Program-made: the position numbers and the translations under genes | From: Gordionus sp. m RMFG-2023 | Lineage: Eukaryota; Nematomorpha; Gordioida; Chordodea; Parachordodidae | NCBI RefSeq assembly: GCF_954871325.1 | Contig: NC_088775.1 | Location: 63,775,561-63,839,560, forward strand | Reading direction: 5' to 3' | Length of the DNA: 64,000 bases | In this document: positions 38,000 through 48,363 of the stretch, in pieces | Layout of the letters: each line of letters starts with the position of its first letter | How positions within the stretch are numbered: position 1 is the first letter of the stretch | Notes under the pieces: generated by a model | The model's input: the letters and a program-made list of their open reading frames with translations, nothing else | Told to the model about the DNA's origin: nothing | Databases searched by the model: none

Positions 38000-39004
38000 A
38001 GGATATATTATCTAAAAATTTCAATTTCATTTGGTATATTTCTTTTTCAGTCATTCGATTAAAGGTTGTTTGGAATGATTTAAAAAATGCCTGAACATGA
38101 TGAATATCATCATCATATGATATTTTTTTTTGTAAAATCTATTTCAAAAATAAATAATTATTAAATATAATAAATATTTACCTTTAAATATATCCATCTT
38201 CTCAGTATCATATTTTTTAATTTTATTAATTCTTTTAGATTTCGATTTTTCAAAATTTTTCCTTTTAGAGGAACAAGGATAAATATTTTCAATATTAGAA
38301 TTGTCTAACTATTAATAAATTAATAAAATATATAATAAATATTTAACTTCTAATATTTCATTCTCAGACATAATCATGTCTATAGGACTAAATGTATTAA
38401 CTATATCATTCAAGATATATTGTGCACTAGGTTCATCATTCTAAAACATAGTTTATTATATAGATCTAATTTCATGTTATAATACCTGTGAATGTGATGA
38501 TGTTTGAACATTCAACACATCTTGGATGATTGGCTCATATTCCTAAAATAGAATATAGTTCTTATTTTTTGTTATAATACATGTGGAGATATTTTTTCAT
38601 TAATAGAATCCTTAGTTTCAAACTGAAACTAGCTTCAGAATGCTTACAAATATCTTCAACATTTTCTTTTAGCCAATAATAATCCTCAATAAATTTGAGT
38701 TGCTTGGTATTCAAAATATTAGCACCTGAACCTAAAATATAAAATAATATTTATATATATTTATAATTATACCTGATTTTCTGGATATAGCAAAAATTTT
38801 ATTAAATTTTGCCTTTATTCCAGAAAATTTTCTTTTTATTTCTTCGTAAGTAAGATCATATATCTTTCCAATCTCCTCCCATTTGATTTTACTATCAGCA
38901 GTGTCTCTGTATTTAAGTTCGCTAATACACCACAAATATCTATAAGGTCTAATAGTTTCCATCAATTGATATTCGTTCGCCATTTTTATTCCCTCAATTC
39001 GCAA
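38000..39004 (-). CDS. Harbinger-associated MADF/BESS DNA-binding protein
   Basis: The exon at 38776-39004 encodes a MADF domain: MANEYQLMETIRPYRYLWCI, then KWEEIGKIYDLTYEE and KRKFSGIKAKFNKI. Further minus-strand exons appear interrupted by short introns (38470-38720). The far end near 38040-38130 reads AFFKSFQTTFNRMTEKEIYQ, like a BESS motif. In Harbinger systems this partner protein (Myb/MADF) binds the ends and helps the nuclease enter the nucleus. The exon boundaries are not fully resolved. Confidence 0.65.
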
Positions 39005-39227
39005 AAGTTTAAGGAAAAAATGATTAAAGTTTTACGAATCTTATAATTTTTAAGAATCACATGATTTGAGCAAAATCGAAAAAATCATTTAGGCCAATAT
39101 TTTAATTTACCATTAAAAATAGCTTATATTATTTTTTTCGTTAGATTCGCGCAAATTGCGCGAGATAATTTTTATGCAATTTTTGATATTTAGGACACAG
39201 CCTTACATATTTTATAATTTTATATAT

Positions 39228-40360
39228 TTTCATAATCCTTAGTGTATTACAATTTTTTATAAAGACGGTTAACCAAATTAATTACGGAATTCAAATTTAC
39301 TAATTGAGCACTAAATAATGGCGAAAACCGGTTGTTTGGTATTACTATAGTTTTTGTTTTGGCACGTCGCCATTATTTGTTTATTTTTGTTTCTTTATAA
39401 CTTTTTATTCTTAAATTTGGCTACAAAGGTGATTAAAGAATTAACCTCTACTAAGGAAGCCCTAAAGAAGGATATAAATATCATCGTTTCATAATTTTCT
39501 GGCCATAATTTGACCTCTAAACATTTCTTTAACGTATTACAATTTTTTTTAAAGACGGTTAACCAAATTAATTACGGAATTCAAATTTGCTAATTAAGCA
39601 CTATATAATGGCAAAACTGAATGTTTAGTACTACTCTAGTTTTTGTTTTGGCAAGTCGCCATTATTTGTATTTTTCGCAAATAACTTTTTATTCTTAAAT
39701 TCGGCTACAAAAGTAATTGAAGCACTAACCTCTACTAAGGAAGCCCTAAAGAAGGATATAAATTTCATCGTTAGTGCTTCCATAATTTTCTGGCCAAAAT
39801 TTGACCTCTAAATATTTCCTTAGCGTATTACGATTTTTTCATACAACGGTTACCCAAATTAATAACGGAATTTAAATACATTAATTAAGCACTAAATAAT
39901 GGCGAAAACCGGATGTTTAGTACTACTCTAGTTTTTGTTTTGGCACTTAATCAATATTTTTTTTTTCGCCAATAACTTTTTATTCTTAAATTCGGCAACA
40001 AAAGTGATTGAAGCACTAACCTCTACTAACGAAGCACTAAAGAATGATATAAGTTTCATCGTTAGTGCTTCCAAAAGTTCGGCCAACTTCACGCTTAAAT
40101 CGTGACGTCATAATTTTTATTTTGGCGGTTAACTAAATTTAACGGAATTTTAATACATTAATTAAGCACTAAATAATGGCGAAAACCGGATGTTTAATAC
40201 TACTCTAGTTTTTGTTTTGGCACTTCGCCAATATTTGTTTATTTTTGTTTTTTTCGCCAATAACTTTTTATTCTTAAATTCGGCTACTATACGGATTGAA
40301 GCACTAAAAAATGACATATTATTCATCGTTAGTGCTTCCAAATGTTCGGCCAACTTCACG
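39228..40360. repeat. right arm array of element C
   Basis: About four inverted units with the same blocks as the left arm: ctctactaa(c/g)gaagc, gcactaaataatggc, ctagtttttgttttggc, cttttattcttaaattcgg. Fewer units than on the left. Confidence 0.9.
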
Positions 40361-40366
40361 GAGCTC

Positions 40367-40520
40367 TGACCCAGAATTCTACTTCTATTTTATTTTTTGA
40401 ATCCCACCCATCTGGGAAATACATTTTTTAATGCGTAAAGAAAAAAATATGTTGTCTGACCAAGAATTTTACTTCTTTTTATTTTTTGAATCCCATCTGG
40501 GAAATACATTTTTTATACCT
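40367..40520. repeat. ~75-bp tandem duplication at the element C target
   Basis: tctgacccagaattctac and tctgaccaagaattttac begin two copies, both containing ttttgaatccca and atctgggaaatacat. The first copy is the one cut by element C. Confidence 0.8.
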
Positions 40521-40768
40521 TAACATTTGATTATTTTTTTATAAATATAAATAAAAAAACATTAAATAATAAATAAATGTATCCCAAATTTATAAAAAGG
40601 GGGGTTTTATATTTGGCTAAGGCTGACTTGACTTCAATAATATAATATTTTTATTCATTTTTCTTCTATAACATTAATTCCTGATTTTTTTCAAAATATA
40701 ATAAACAAGTGAAAATATAAATAAAAATTTAAAAGGAAAACATAAAAGTTAAAGATAGCAAAATTTTT

Positions 40769-40835
40769 ATTTTTATTTTTATTTTTATTTTTATTTTAAT
40801 TTTAATTTTAATTTTAATTTTAATTTTATTTTATT
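40769..40835. repeat. ttttta/attttA hexanucleotide microsatellite
   Basis: Runs of atttttatttttattttt pass into attttaattttaatttta, about 11 units in all. Confidence 0.9.
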
Positions 40836-40905
40836 TTTATATAATGCTTTCAAGCCAAAATAAAAAAAATATTCTTAAAGATATTCTAAAGGATCGTTTT
40901 TTAAT

Positions 40906-41800
40906 AGATTTATGAAAATTTAGCGACTTGCAGCATGTGTGACAAAAAGATGAAGTCGATACCATGTATGATAAATTATTTAATATATTTTTGAATATAT
41001 TTTTCTAGCAAATCTTAAAAGGCACATAACGTCTCAGCACCCGACCTTAATGAAAGCAGATGAATCTAATAGTGATTCGTCATTCAATGCTAGAAATACA
41101 GCAAAAGAAAAATTCCAAAAAATGAAAATAGATAAATCAAAAGTATTTCAAAATATTTAAATGACACAATAAAAATCAATATTTATTTTTTAAGTTTTTG
41201 AATCTATAGTACGGCTGACTACAGTTATTAATTTACCCATTAATATGGTCAATTATGAGGGCTTCCGTTAGACCCCATATGTCATTCTCTTCAAATAAAA
41301 ATAAATACTCGTTCAGTGGTCTACAAAATAAAATATACCGCACCCGAAATTAGATTACAAATTATACACGAATTAAAAAACAAGCTGATTTCTTTCAAAA
41401 TTGATACAGCTACCAGATATAATAAATCAACATTAGGCATAAATGTTCAGTATATAAAAGATGGCAATATAGAAGTGCGAACACTTGGAATAATAGAACT
41501 TCTTAAAAATCATACAGGTGCTAACCTAAAAGAAGAGATACATACAATTTTAAAAACCAACTTGATTTAAAACAAATTTATAGCATTACAGTGGATAACG
41601 GCGCGAATATGATTAAAATGGTTAATATTATTGCAAAAGATCAAAATGATTTATCAAATGTTGATGAAAAAAATTCAGCGAAATTTTTGATACTAATGTG
41701 AGCGGTCAAGATAATATATGTATTGATGAAAACATTTCAGTTTTCTCTGATGAAGAAATACCAGAGGGTATTGCTCCAAAGTTTTTAAACGATTTATTTT
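40906..41800 (+). pseudogene. element B's own BED/hAT transposase, 5' part
   Basis: 40920-40965 gives the finger half TCSMCDKKMKSIP. After an intron ending at 41011, NLKRHITSQHPTLMKADESN completes the BED finger. 41316-41570 is the start of the catalytic core, LKNKLISFKIDTATRYNKST, LGINVQYIKDGNIEVRTLGI, IELLKNHTGANLKEEI. A frame change follows and QIYSITVDNGANMIKMV (~41577-41630) gives the TVDN catalytic region. Coding ends at PEGIAPKFLNDLFWSI, where the right arm begins, so the whole C-terminal half is absent. Element B therefore cannot move itself. Confidence 0.8.
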
Positions 41801-43912
41801 GGAGTATTCTGGAGAATAGAAAAAAATAGGGGGTATAGAAATCTCCCCAAAGATATCAATATCTTTTCCTTATCTTTCTTTTGGAAACTATTTTTTTCGT
41901 ACTTTTCTTGACATCATATATATTTGTAAAATTCATCATAAATTTTTGTAAAAATCACAAATTACGATAGTTCAATTGCTAAAATTATTTGTCTTACAAA
42001 CATTTTCCAAATTTGATATAAAAAATTTGTAATAGTTAAATATTTCAAAATGATCATTTAAGGAAATTAATATATCCAAGTGACTTAAATTTTAAAATGG
42101 GATGACTGATCAACTTCCCCAGTCTTTTCTTTTCCAATACCAATCCCCTAAAAAGTTTCAAATGGTATACTACTCATTTCTAATACCAAAAAATTTAAAC
42201 TAAATTCAAGTTAAAAAATAATAGCAATATTAATTTATTCTAGACACTAGGGCCTTGGAACATTTTTCTAATATCAAAAAATTTAATTAGGCACAAAACA
42301 AAGTTCGTAAAATTTTTTAAATTTTTAATTATCTCGTGGATTAAATAGAATGATAGCGACAACTTATTATTAGACCCAAACTTACTATTGGGCTCAAAAC
42401 ATAAATATATATTTGTTTAATATTTCTAAATTTTTACGTAGGGAATTATAAAAATAGTGTCAATAGGAATCTCTCTATGAAATCAAAGGTTTAAAAAAAA
42501 ATTTATAGTATAAATAACTTTTAACTAGTCTCATAACAAAGTTAATAAAAATATTTATATTTTAACCTTCCTCGTGGAATGAATCAGAATAGCAGTGTGG
42601 AATACTATATGAACCTTACTCAAAACATAAATATATAATTTTATTTTTATATTTACACGGGGGTTAAATAAGAATAGCACTAGAAATTTCTTTAAGAATT
42701 CAGATATTTTAGAACATCTTTATAGTACAAAAACATTTAACTAGGCTTAAAATTATTATATGTTAACTTTAAAATGAATTGCCGAATAAATCTCACTACT
42801 CTATTAATTGATAAATTTTACCTTAATATTACTTTATTTAATAAATTTATAAACCCAGACAAAAAAATAATAATAGTAATTTTTGTAAAATTTCTTCTAC
42901 TTTTATACATACAGAAAAATTAGAATATATAAAATATAACTAAGACATAATCTCGTCGAATATTAACATTTTTTATCAAAATTCAAAACATTCTTTTTTC
43001 TTTTACTTTATTCAAATTTACTACAAAAATATATTTAAAGATTAAATAATTTATTTTTTCTCGTGATAATTTATTTTTTCTCGTGATAATCTATTTTTTC
43101 TTGTGAGGTAAAATATAATTTGAACATTTTTTAGTATCAAAAACTTTTAACTAAGCCTAAAACATAATTTTAAAAAATTTTCGTAATTAATTTTTCCTCG
43201 TGGAATAAAATAAAATACTAGTGCCAATTTATTACTAGACCCTGAAGTTTTAAACATCTATTTAATATAAAATACTTATCTAGGCTTAAAACAAAATTTA
43301 AAAAAGATTTCATAAATTTTTTTCATCGTTGGGTAAAATATAATGGCAGTGCCAATTTATTACTAGACCCAAAAGTTTTGAACCTCTTTCTATTATCAAA
43401 AACTGTTAACTAAAAACTTATAGCAAATTTTTAATAAATTTTCGTAATTTTTTTTCCTCGTGGACTAAAATATAATAACAGTGCTAATTTATTACAAAAA
43501 TTTTTGAACACTTTTTTTAGTATCATATACTTTAAACTAAGTTTAAGACAAAATTATATGAAAAATTAATAATTTAGTTCCTCGTGGAATAGAATATAGT
43601 GGAAGTGCCAATTCATTATTAAATACAAAGGTTTTAGACAATCTTTCTAATATCACAAACCAAGCGGGTACGCAGGAATTTGGTCTGGGAGGGGATAATA
43701 AAAATTTTTAAGAAATATTATTGTTTTTTAAAAATATCAAGCATAAATTTATTAGGACTAATAACTATTTCTAATACACAATTTTAAATTTATGTGAATT
43801 ATAAAAAAATTATATGTAAAGAATCACTTAAATGACCCAAAATAGAAATTTGATTTTTTTGAGCCTTTACACAATAAGTTTCTTAGGAATAATTGCATTT
43901 TATATGTTATAT

Positions 43913-45110
43913 ATTTACAATGTAAAATCCAATCTTCGTTGTGATTGAGCTAATTTTTCAATTATCTCATCCTTACTTGTCCTCAAATGCCTATGAATAT
44001 TCAAAAGATCCAAATCTTTTAATCTATTTTAAGATGTTGTACTTCTTGGTATGTTTTTCAGAGACCTGCAGGCCCGGCCTCCGGGCTGAACAGTATTTTA
44101 ATTTTTTTAAATATACCCGGGCCGGGCCCGAAATTTTTAAAAAAAAATACCCAAGCCGGGCCTGAAAATTTTATTTTAAATAAAGCCGGGCCGGACCTAA
44201 AATTTTTTTAAAAAAAGCTGAGTCGGGCTTAAAATTTTTTTAAAAAAAGCCAGGCCGGGCCGTAAAAAATCTTTAAAAAAAATTCGGGCCGTGCCCAGCA
44301 AATGGTATATCTGCATGCCTCTGTTATTCTTCTTAAAAAAGAGAATATTCTCTCATTAATTTACTAATGGGAACAGTTGCTAATATATATAACCATTTTA
44401 ATACATTGGGAATTTAATCTAAAATGTGTTTGAAATAATGCAGAGCATCCATAACATTTTTTGGGACTATATTAACCATAGTTAATCTTATAAACATAGT
44501 TATTCAGCTAGTAAGGCATCATAAGATACTTTAACATATATATAATAAAAATCTAACAAATATTTTTTTTTCTATCACCATCTGAAAAAGGTTGGGAAGG
44601 CTTTTGTGGAAGTAATATTTGCAGATTAGTAAGTGCTGCATGATGAATTAAAAATTCATTTATTTGGGTTATAAATGTATCTGTATTTAAGATATACTCT
44701 CCTACTGATCCTATATTAATGTTTTAACGATGAGCTTGTCTTGCTACAAGTCGAGGGAGACAAATATTAAACACGTATAGCTCTGCTTTTGACTCAACAA
44801 TAAAATATGAAATTCTTCATCAACATTAGCCCTAATTTCCTTGAGTTCTGATAAAATTCTCTCCGCTATTCTCATCTTCTTAATCAAGTCAATGTCATAT
44901 TTTTGAAAAGTAATACTTAAAATAGTTGTATAATTAAATAATACATTCTAATGAGAAATCAAATTTGGAATAAGCATTGAATCCAATAATTTTCTTGCTT
45001 CTGAAGAAATATTTCTTTCAGGCCATTGTGATATTTCAGTAATAGCAAATAATTGGCTCTTCTAACTCCTTAAAAGCTGTTACTGCTTGATGGCAGAGAC
45101 TCTATCTCGT
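43913..45110 (-). pseudogene. P52rIPK-like hAT transposase remnant
   Basis: Reading the minus strand from 45110 down: TAFKELEEPII, then KMRIAERILSELKEIRA, then LPRLVARQAHR and EYILNTDTFITQINEFLIHH (the 'R..R..HR ... F+.Q+..RF..H' block of this subgroup), ERIFSFLRRITEA, then beyond the nested element DLDLLNIHRHLRTSKDEIIE and KLAQSQRRLDF, the C-terminal end. Several stops interrupt it. Confidence 0.75.
44059..44323. mobile_element. GC-repeat hAT MITE
   Basis: Tips cagagacctgcag and the complement of ctgcatgcctctg are inverted. The body is five spaced repeats of gccgggccg(g/t) separated by a/t-rich spacers. The 8-bp flanks (atgttttt, ttattctt) match poorly. The tip resembles that of 49877-50597 (tagagatctgcat), suggesting one hAT group. 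Confidence 0.65.
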
Positions 45111-46079
45111 TGGACAAGGTTGCAATTTCTTTTTCCCTGTTGGACAACAAGTTTCAGAAATAATTATTATTTGACTAGAAATTTGAAAATGGTAGATAAA
45201 TATTACGCCGCTAAAAATTTGAAAATAATAAGTAAATATTACGCCGGAAAACTTGAAATCGAAATTAATTGATAAAATAACTTAGTAGATAAATGTGATA
45301 ATACATGTAATTAAATATATATTTAATATGAGATACGAATAAATATTAACAAATATAAATTAATATAAACAATAATATTTTTGAAAAATAAATCCGGCAT
45401 CTGCATTTTTTGGCTTTGAGGGGAATTTGTCCCCCTGTCCGCCCCCCCCCCGCTGCGTAGGCCAATGTCACAAACATTTAACTAGGTTTATAACAACGTC
45501 TTAAAAAAATCACAATTTTATTTTTGGGTTAAAATATAACAACCGTGCCAATTTATTACAAGATCCAAAGATTTAAGAACATCTTTCTAGTAGCAAAAAC
45601 TATTAACTATGCTTAAAATAAATTTTTAAAAAATTTTCAGAATTTATTCTTATGGAGAAAAATATAATGGCAGTGAAAATTTATTACTAGATCTAAATAA
45701 ACATTTAACTAGATTTAAAAAAACATCTCATAAGAAATTCACAATTATTTTCCTCGTGGAGAATAATATAACAGCAGTGCAAATTTTTTACTAAACCCAA
45801 AGGTTTTAGAACATCTTCCTAATATCATAAACATTTAACAAGGCTTAAAACAACATCTTAAATAAAATTCGTAAATTTTTTTCCTCGTGGAGTAAAATAT
45901 AATAGCAGTGCCAATTTATTACAAGACCCAAATGTTTAAGAACATCTTTCTAGTATCAAAAATAAAAACTAGGCTTAAGAAATTTTTAAAAAATTTTTAT
46001 GAATCCGGTTTAAAAATACTAATTTAATTTTCTATATATTTTGTTGACCTAACAAATCGACCCAGCAGGCCCAACCAAT

Positions 46080-47275
46080 CATAGGCGTAGCCAGGATTTT
46101 CATAAGGGGGGGGGGAATTAAAAAATTACTGGGGGCTTCGCCCCCAGACCCCCTTTTAGGTCGGCCTTCGGCCCGCTTTTCCCCGTCCTTCACCCGGGTT
46201 ACTTTAGTCTATATATAGTCATAAAATATTTTTACAAATTTTAATAAAAAAAATAATCCTGGAACAAATATTAAATATATTTTTATTAGTTTATATAAAA
46301 TAAAAATATAATAAATTACTTGTATTGTATATACCTTAATATAAAAGCATGGTAATAATTTATTCCAAACAATTATAAGTAATTTATTTATTAAAAGTAA
46401 GTAGACATATAGTTGATTTTACTCTATTATATAAAATTAGTTATAAAATACTAGGTAATATTCCACTTTTACAGACATATTTGACAGTTAGAGAATATAT
46501 TACAGTTAATAATTTAACAAATTTTACTAATCAATGCTCTTGATATTAAATATGCAACAATTTGCATTCAATTATTTAACGCCTATTTTAAGAAAAATGA
46601 TATTTAAATTTAATTTTCATATTATTCATCCCACAATGTCTTTAAAAGATATTTTCTGATGTCCTTATCAATACTTTATAGTTATCTGTAAAATAGATTA
46701 TTCGCTATATAGGTAAAAATTACTTGATTGTCATTTGATAATTAGATATACTGTAAATCTACGACATATAATATTTCACTGTTTGTATTGTGCTTTAATA
46801 TTTTTTTAATTTATGATAATTTTATCAATAGTTTTAAAATTATATTAAACTTTTATTAAGATTAATAAATTAAAATTACTCACTTTATAAAAAATTATAT
46901 TTGATATATTATATTATTTATTAATTTTATGGATCTATTATTAATAATTATAATACATTTCACTTCTGTCTTAAGACTTATCTTTGGCTTATATTCCATT
47001 TATTAAAAAACATTTTTGGTTCATTTTATATATTTATAAATTTATTTTCCCAAAAATCTATAAATTATGATGAATAGTTTTATAAAAAATATCAACTTTC
47101 ACATTCTTTCTTTTAAATTATTATTTAAGATATATGCATACATATTTGAGGATCAGGGAGTGGAGGGAGGACTAAGGGGGATATTTTTTATTAGCTAAAA
47201 ATGATATTTACAAAAAGTGAAAAATTTCTGAAGGGGGGGGAATTTCCCTTTGCCCCCCCCCTGGTTACGCCTATG
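46080..47275. mobile_element. non-autonomous hAT in the right tip of element B
   Basis: Tips cataggcgtagccagg and the complement of cctggttacgcctatg, with an exact duplication caaccaat at 46072-46079 and 47276-47283. Contains g/c tracts just inside both ends, a very GC-rich 70-bp stretch at 46127-46200, and otherwise AT-rich DNA without coding. Confidence 0.92.
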
Positions 47276-47506
47276 CAACCAATCGACCCAGCAGGTCGAC
47301 CACAAGTCTACCCAGTAGGCCGAACCAGCAAATCGACCCAGCAGGCCGACTCAGTAAGCCAACCAGGGTCGCCTCAACAGGCCCAATAGGTCGGGCTGGG
47401 TCGTGGTCGATTTTTCGACCATGGCTCAGGGTTGTGCCAATTTTTACGACTTCGACTCGGGTTCTTGGTCGAAAAAAACCAACCATTTAACAACACTAGG
47501 CTTTAA

Positions 47507-47837
47507 GGTCATATTATAATATATATCTCTATTTATTTTTGTCTATCTAAAGTGCTAATATACATGTACATTTAAAGATTTAATGTTTAAAGCAATAATT
47601 GTAGATCGTGATATGTAAATTGGACATTAGTTATATTAAATTATGTTTAATTTTAAATACATATATATAGATGTATTTTAAATGAAAAGATAATAAAAAA
47701 ACTTTTTCTTTTTTCTTAAAGATAAAAATTACTCAAACAAATAATTTAAGTTCTTAAATTTACCCAAATAAAGACTGACTTTGTGTCATCGTACATCCAT
47801 ATTTCAAATCTCAATGCAAGACCACCCCACTTGCATT
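47507..47837 (+). repeat. copy 2 (right part) of the segmental duplication
   Basis: Continues copy 2 beyond element B and matches 23155-23497. Similarity stops sharply after accaccccacttgcatta. Confidence 0.9.
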
Positions 47838-48015
47838 AAATCTCTTAATCTTTCCACCCAGTTTTGATGTAGATTTGTTTGTTCTTTAACAGCATAAAAG
47901 TGCCAAAAGCGCATAAACAATGACGAAAATAAGGGTGAACAACGCCCAAAACCTCTGGCTACATTCGCTTAAAATGGTATTCGAGACACAACTGTTACAA
48001 CATTATCCCTGTTAG

Positions 48016-48238
48016 TAGTGTTGTTAAACGGCTCGATTTGAGCCGATTTTTAAAAACGGCTAATTCAACATTATAGTCAGGAAAATATTGCCTAAGCGTC
48101 GAGATTTCACCAATAGATGCCCAATCCTATGTGCCATCTATGAGCAAAATTTTTAGGCTTGCACAATATTTTTCTGGATAAAATATTGAGTTAGCCGTTT
48201 TTAAAAATCGGCTCAAATTGAGCCGTTTAACAACACTA
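48016..48238. mobile_element. hAT MITE, best copy of the TAGTGTTGTTAAA family
   Basis: Tips tagtgttgttaaacggct and its exact complement; target copies cctgttag (48008-48015) and cctgtcag (48239-48246) match at 7 of 8. Gctcgatttgagccg at the left and ggctcaaattgagcc at the right are hairpin-like. Lies in the 5' part or first intron of the PDCL3-like gene. Confidence 0.92.
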
Positions 48239-48363
48239 CCTGTCAGTCATGACTGTATTCCACTATTTTCTTAAGGGAGTATATTCGTTTAAGAAATTCG
48301 AAAAAAAGGAATGGATCAAGTTTTTTATTCATAAATAAAATAGTGTATTTAAGAAAAACCTAG

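Larger units (their letters stand above)
36855..39202. mobile_element. PIF/Harbinger transposon with TTA target duplication
   Basis: Tips ggctgtgtactaaat and the complement of atttaggacacagcc, flanked by TTA at 36852-36854 and 39203-39205, exactly what PIF/Harbinger elements leave. Carries both expected genes: the DDE nuclease on the plus strand and a MADF/BESS protein on the minus strand, in convergent arrangement. Inserted in the centre of element C. Confidence 0.92.
33792..40366. mobile_element. Element C: foldback-like element with ~300-bp unit arms
   Basis: Inverted tips gagctccgtgaagttggcc and its complement at 40366. The flanking tgaccca is repeated at 33785-33791 and 40367-40373. Because the tip is palindromic (gagctc), the duplication could be scored as 7, 9 (ctgacccag) or 11 bp. 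The unoccupied target can be read from a tandem neighbour at 40454 (tctgaccaagaattttac). The arms (about 2.1 kb left, 1.1 kb right) consist of ~300-bp units. No transposase of its own is visible; the centre contains a retroelement scrap and a Harbinger. Galileo/P-type or Mutator-like ancestry are both possible from the duplication length and long arms. Confidence 0.75.
43661..45467 (-). mobile_element. hAT in the right arm of B, exact target duplication
   Basis: Tips caagcgggtacgcagg and the complement of gctgcgtaggccaatg, with an exact duplication tcacaaac at 43653-43660 and 45468-45475. It carries a P52rIPK-like hAT transposase on the minus strand and is itself interrupted by a small element at 44059-44323. 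Confidence 0.9.
24454..47498. mobile_element. Element B: 23-kb hAT-type element with long inverted arms
   Basis: An exact 8-bp target duplication ggctttaa lies at 24446-24453 and 47499-47506. The right tip is the complement of TAGTGTTGTTAAATGGTTGG; the left tip is a worn version (tattgtttttaaattgttgg). Both tips are followed by a GC-rich stretch of ctgctgggtcg-type repeats, then an array of ~125-bp units, then a unique arm portion. The left arm ends near 26936 and the right arm near 41777; without two later insertions in the right arm, both are about 2.5-2.7 kb. The inverted repeat includes a bit of the element's own transposase (around 41777-41800). The centre is swollen by nested elements listed separately. 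Confidence 0.85.
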
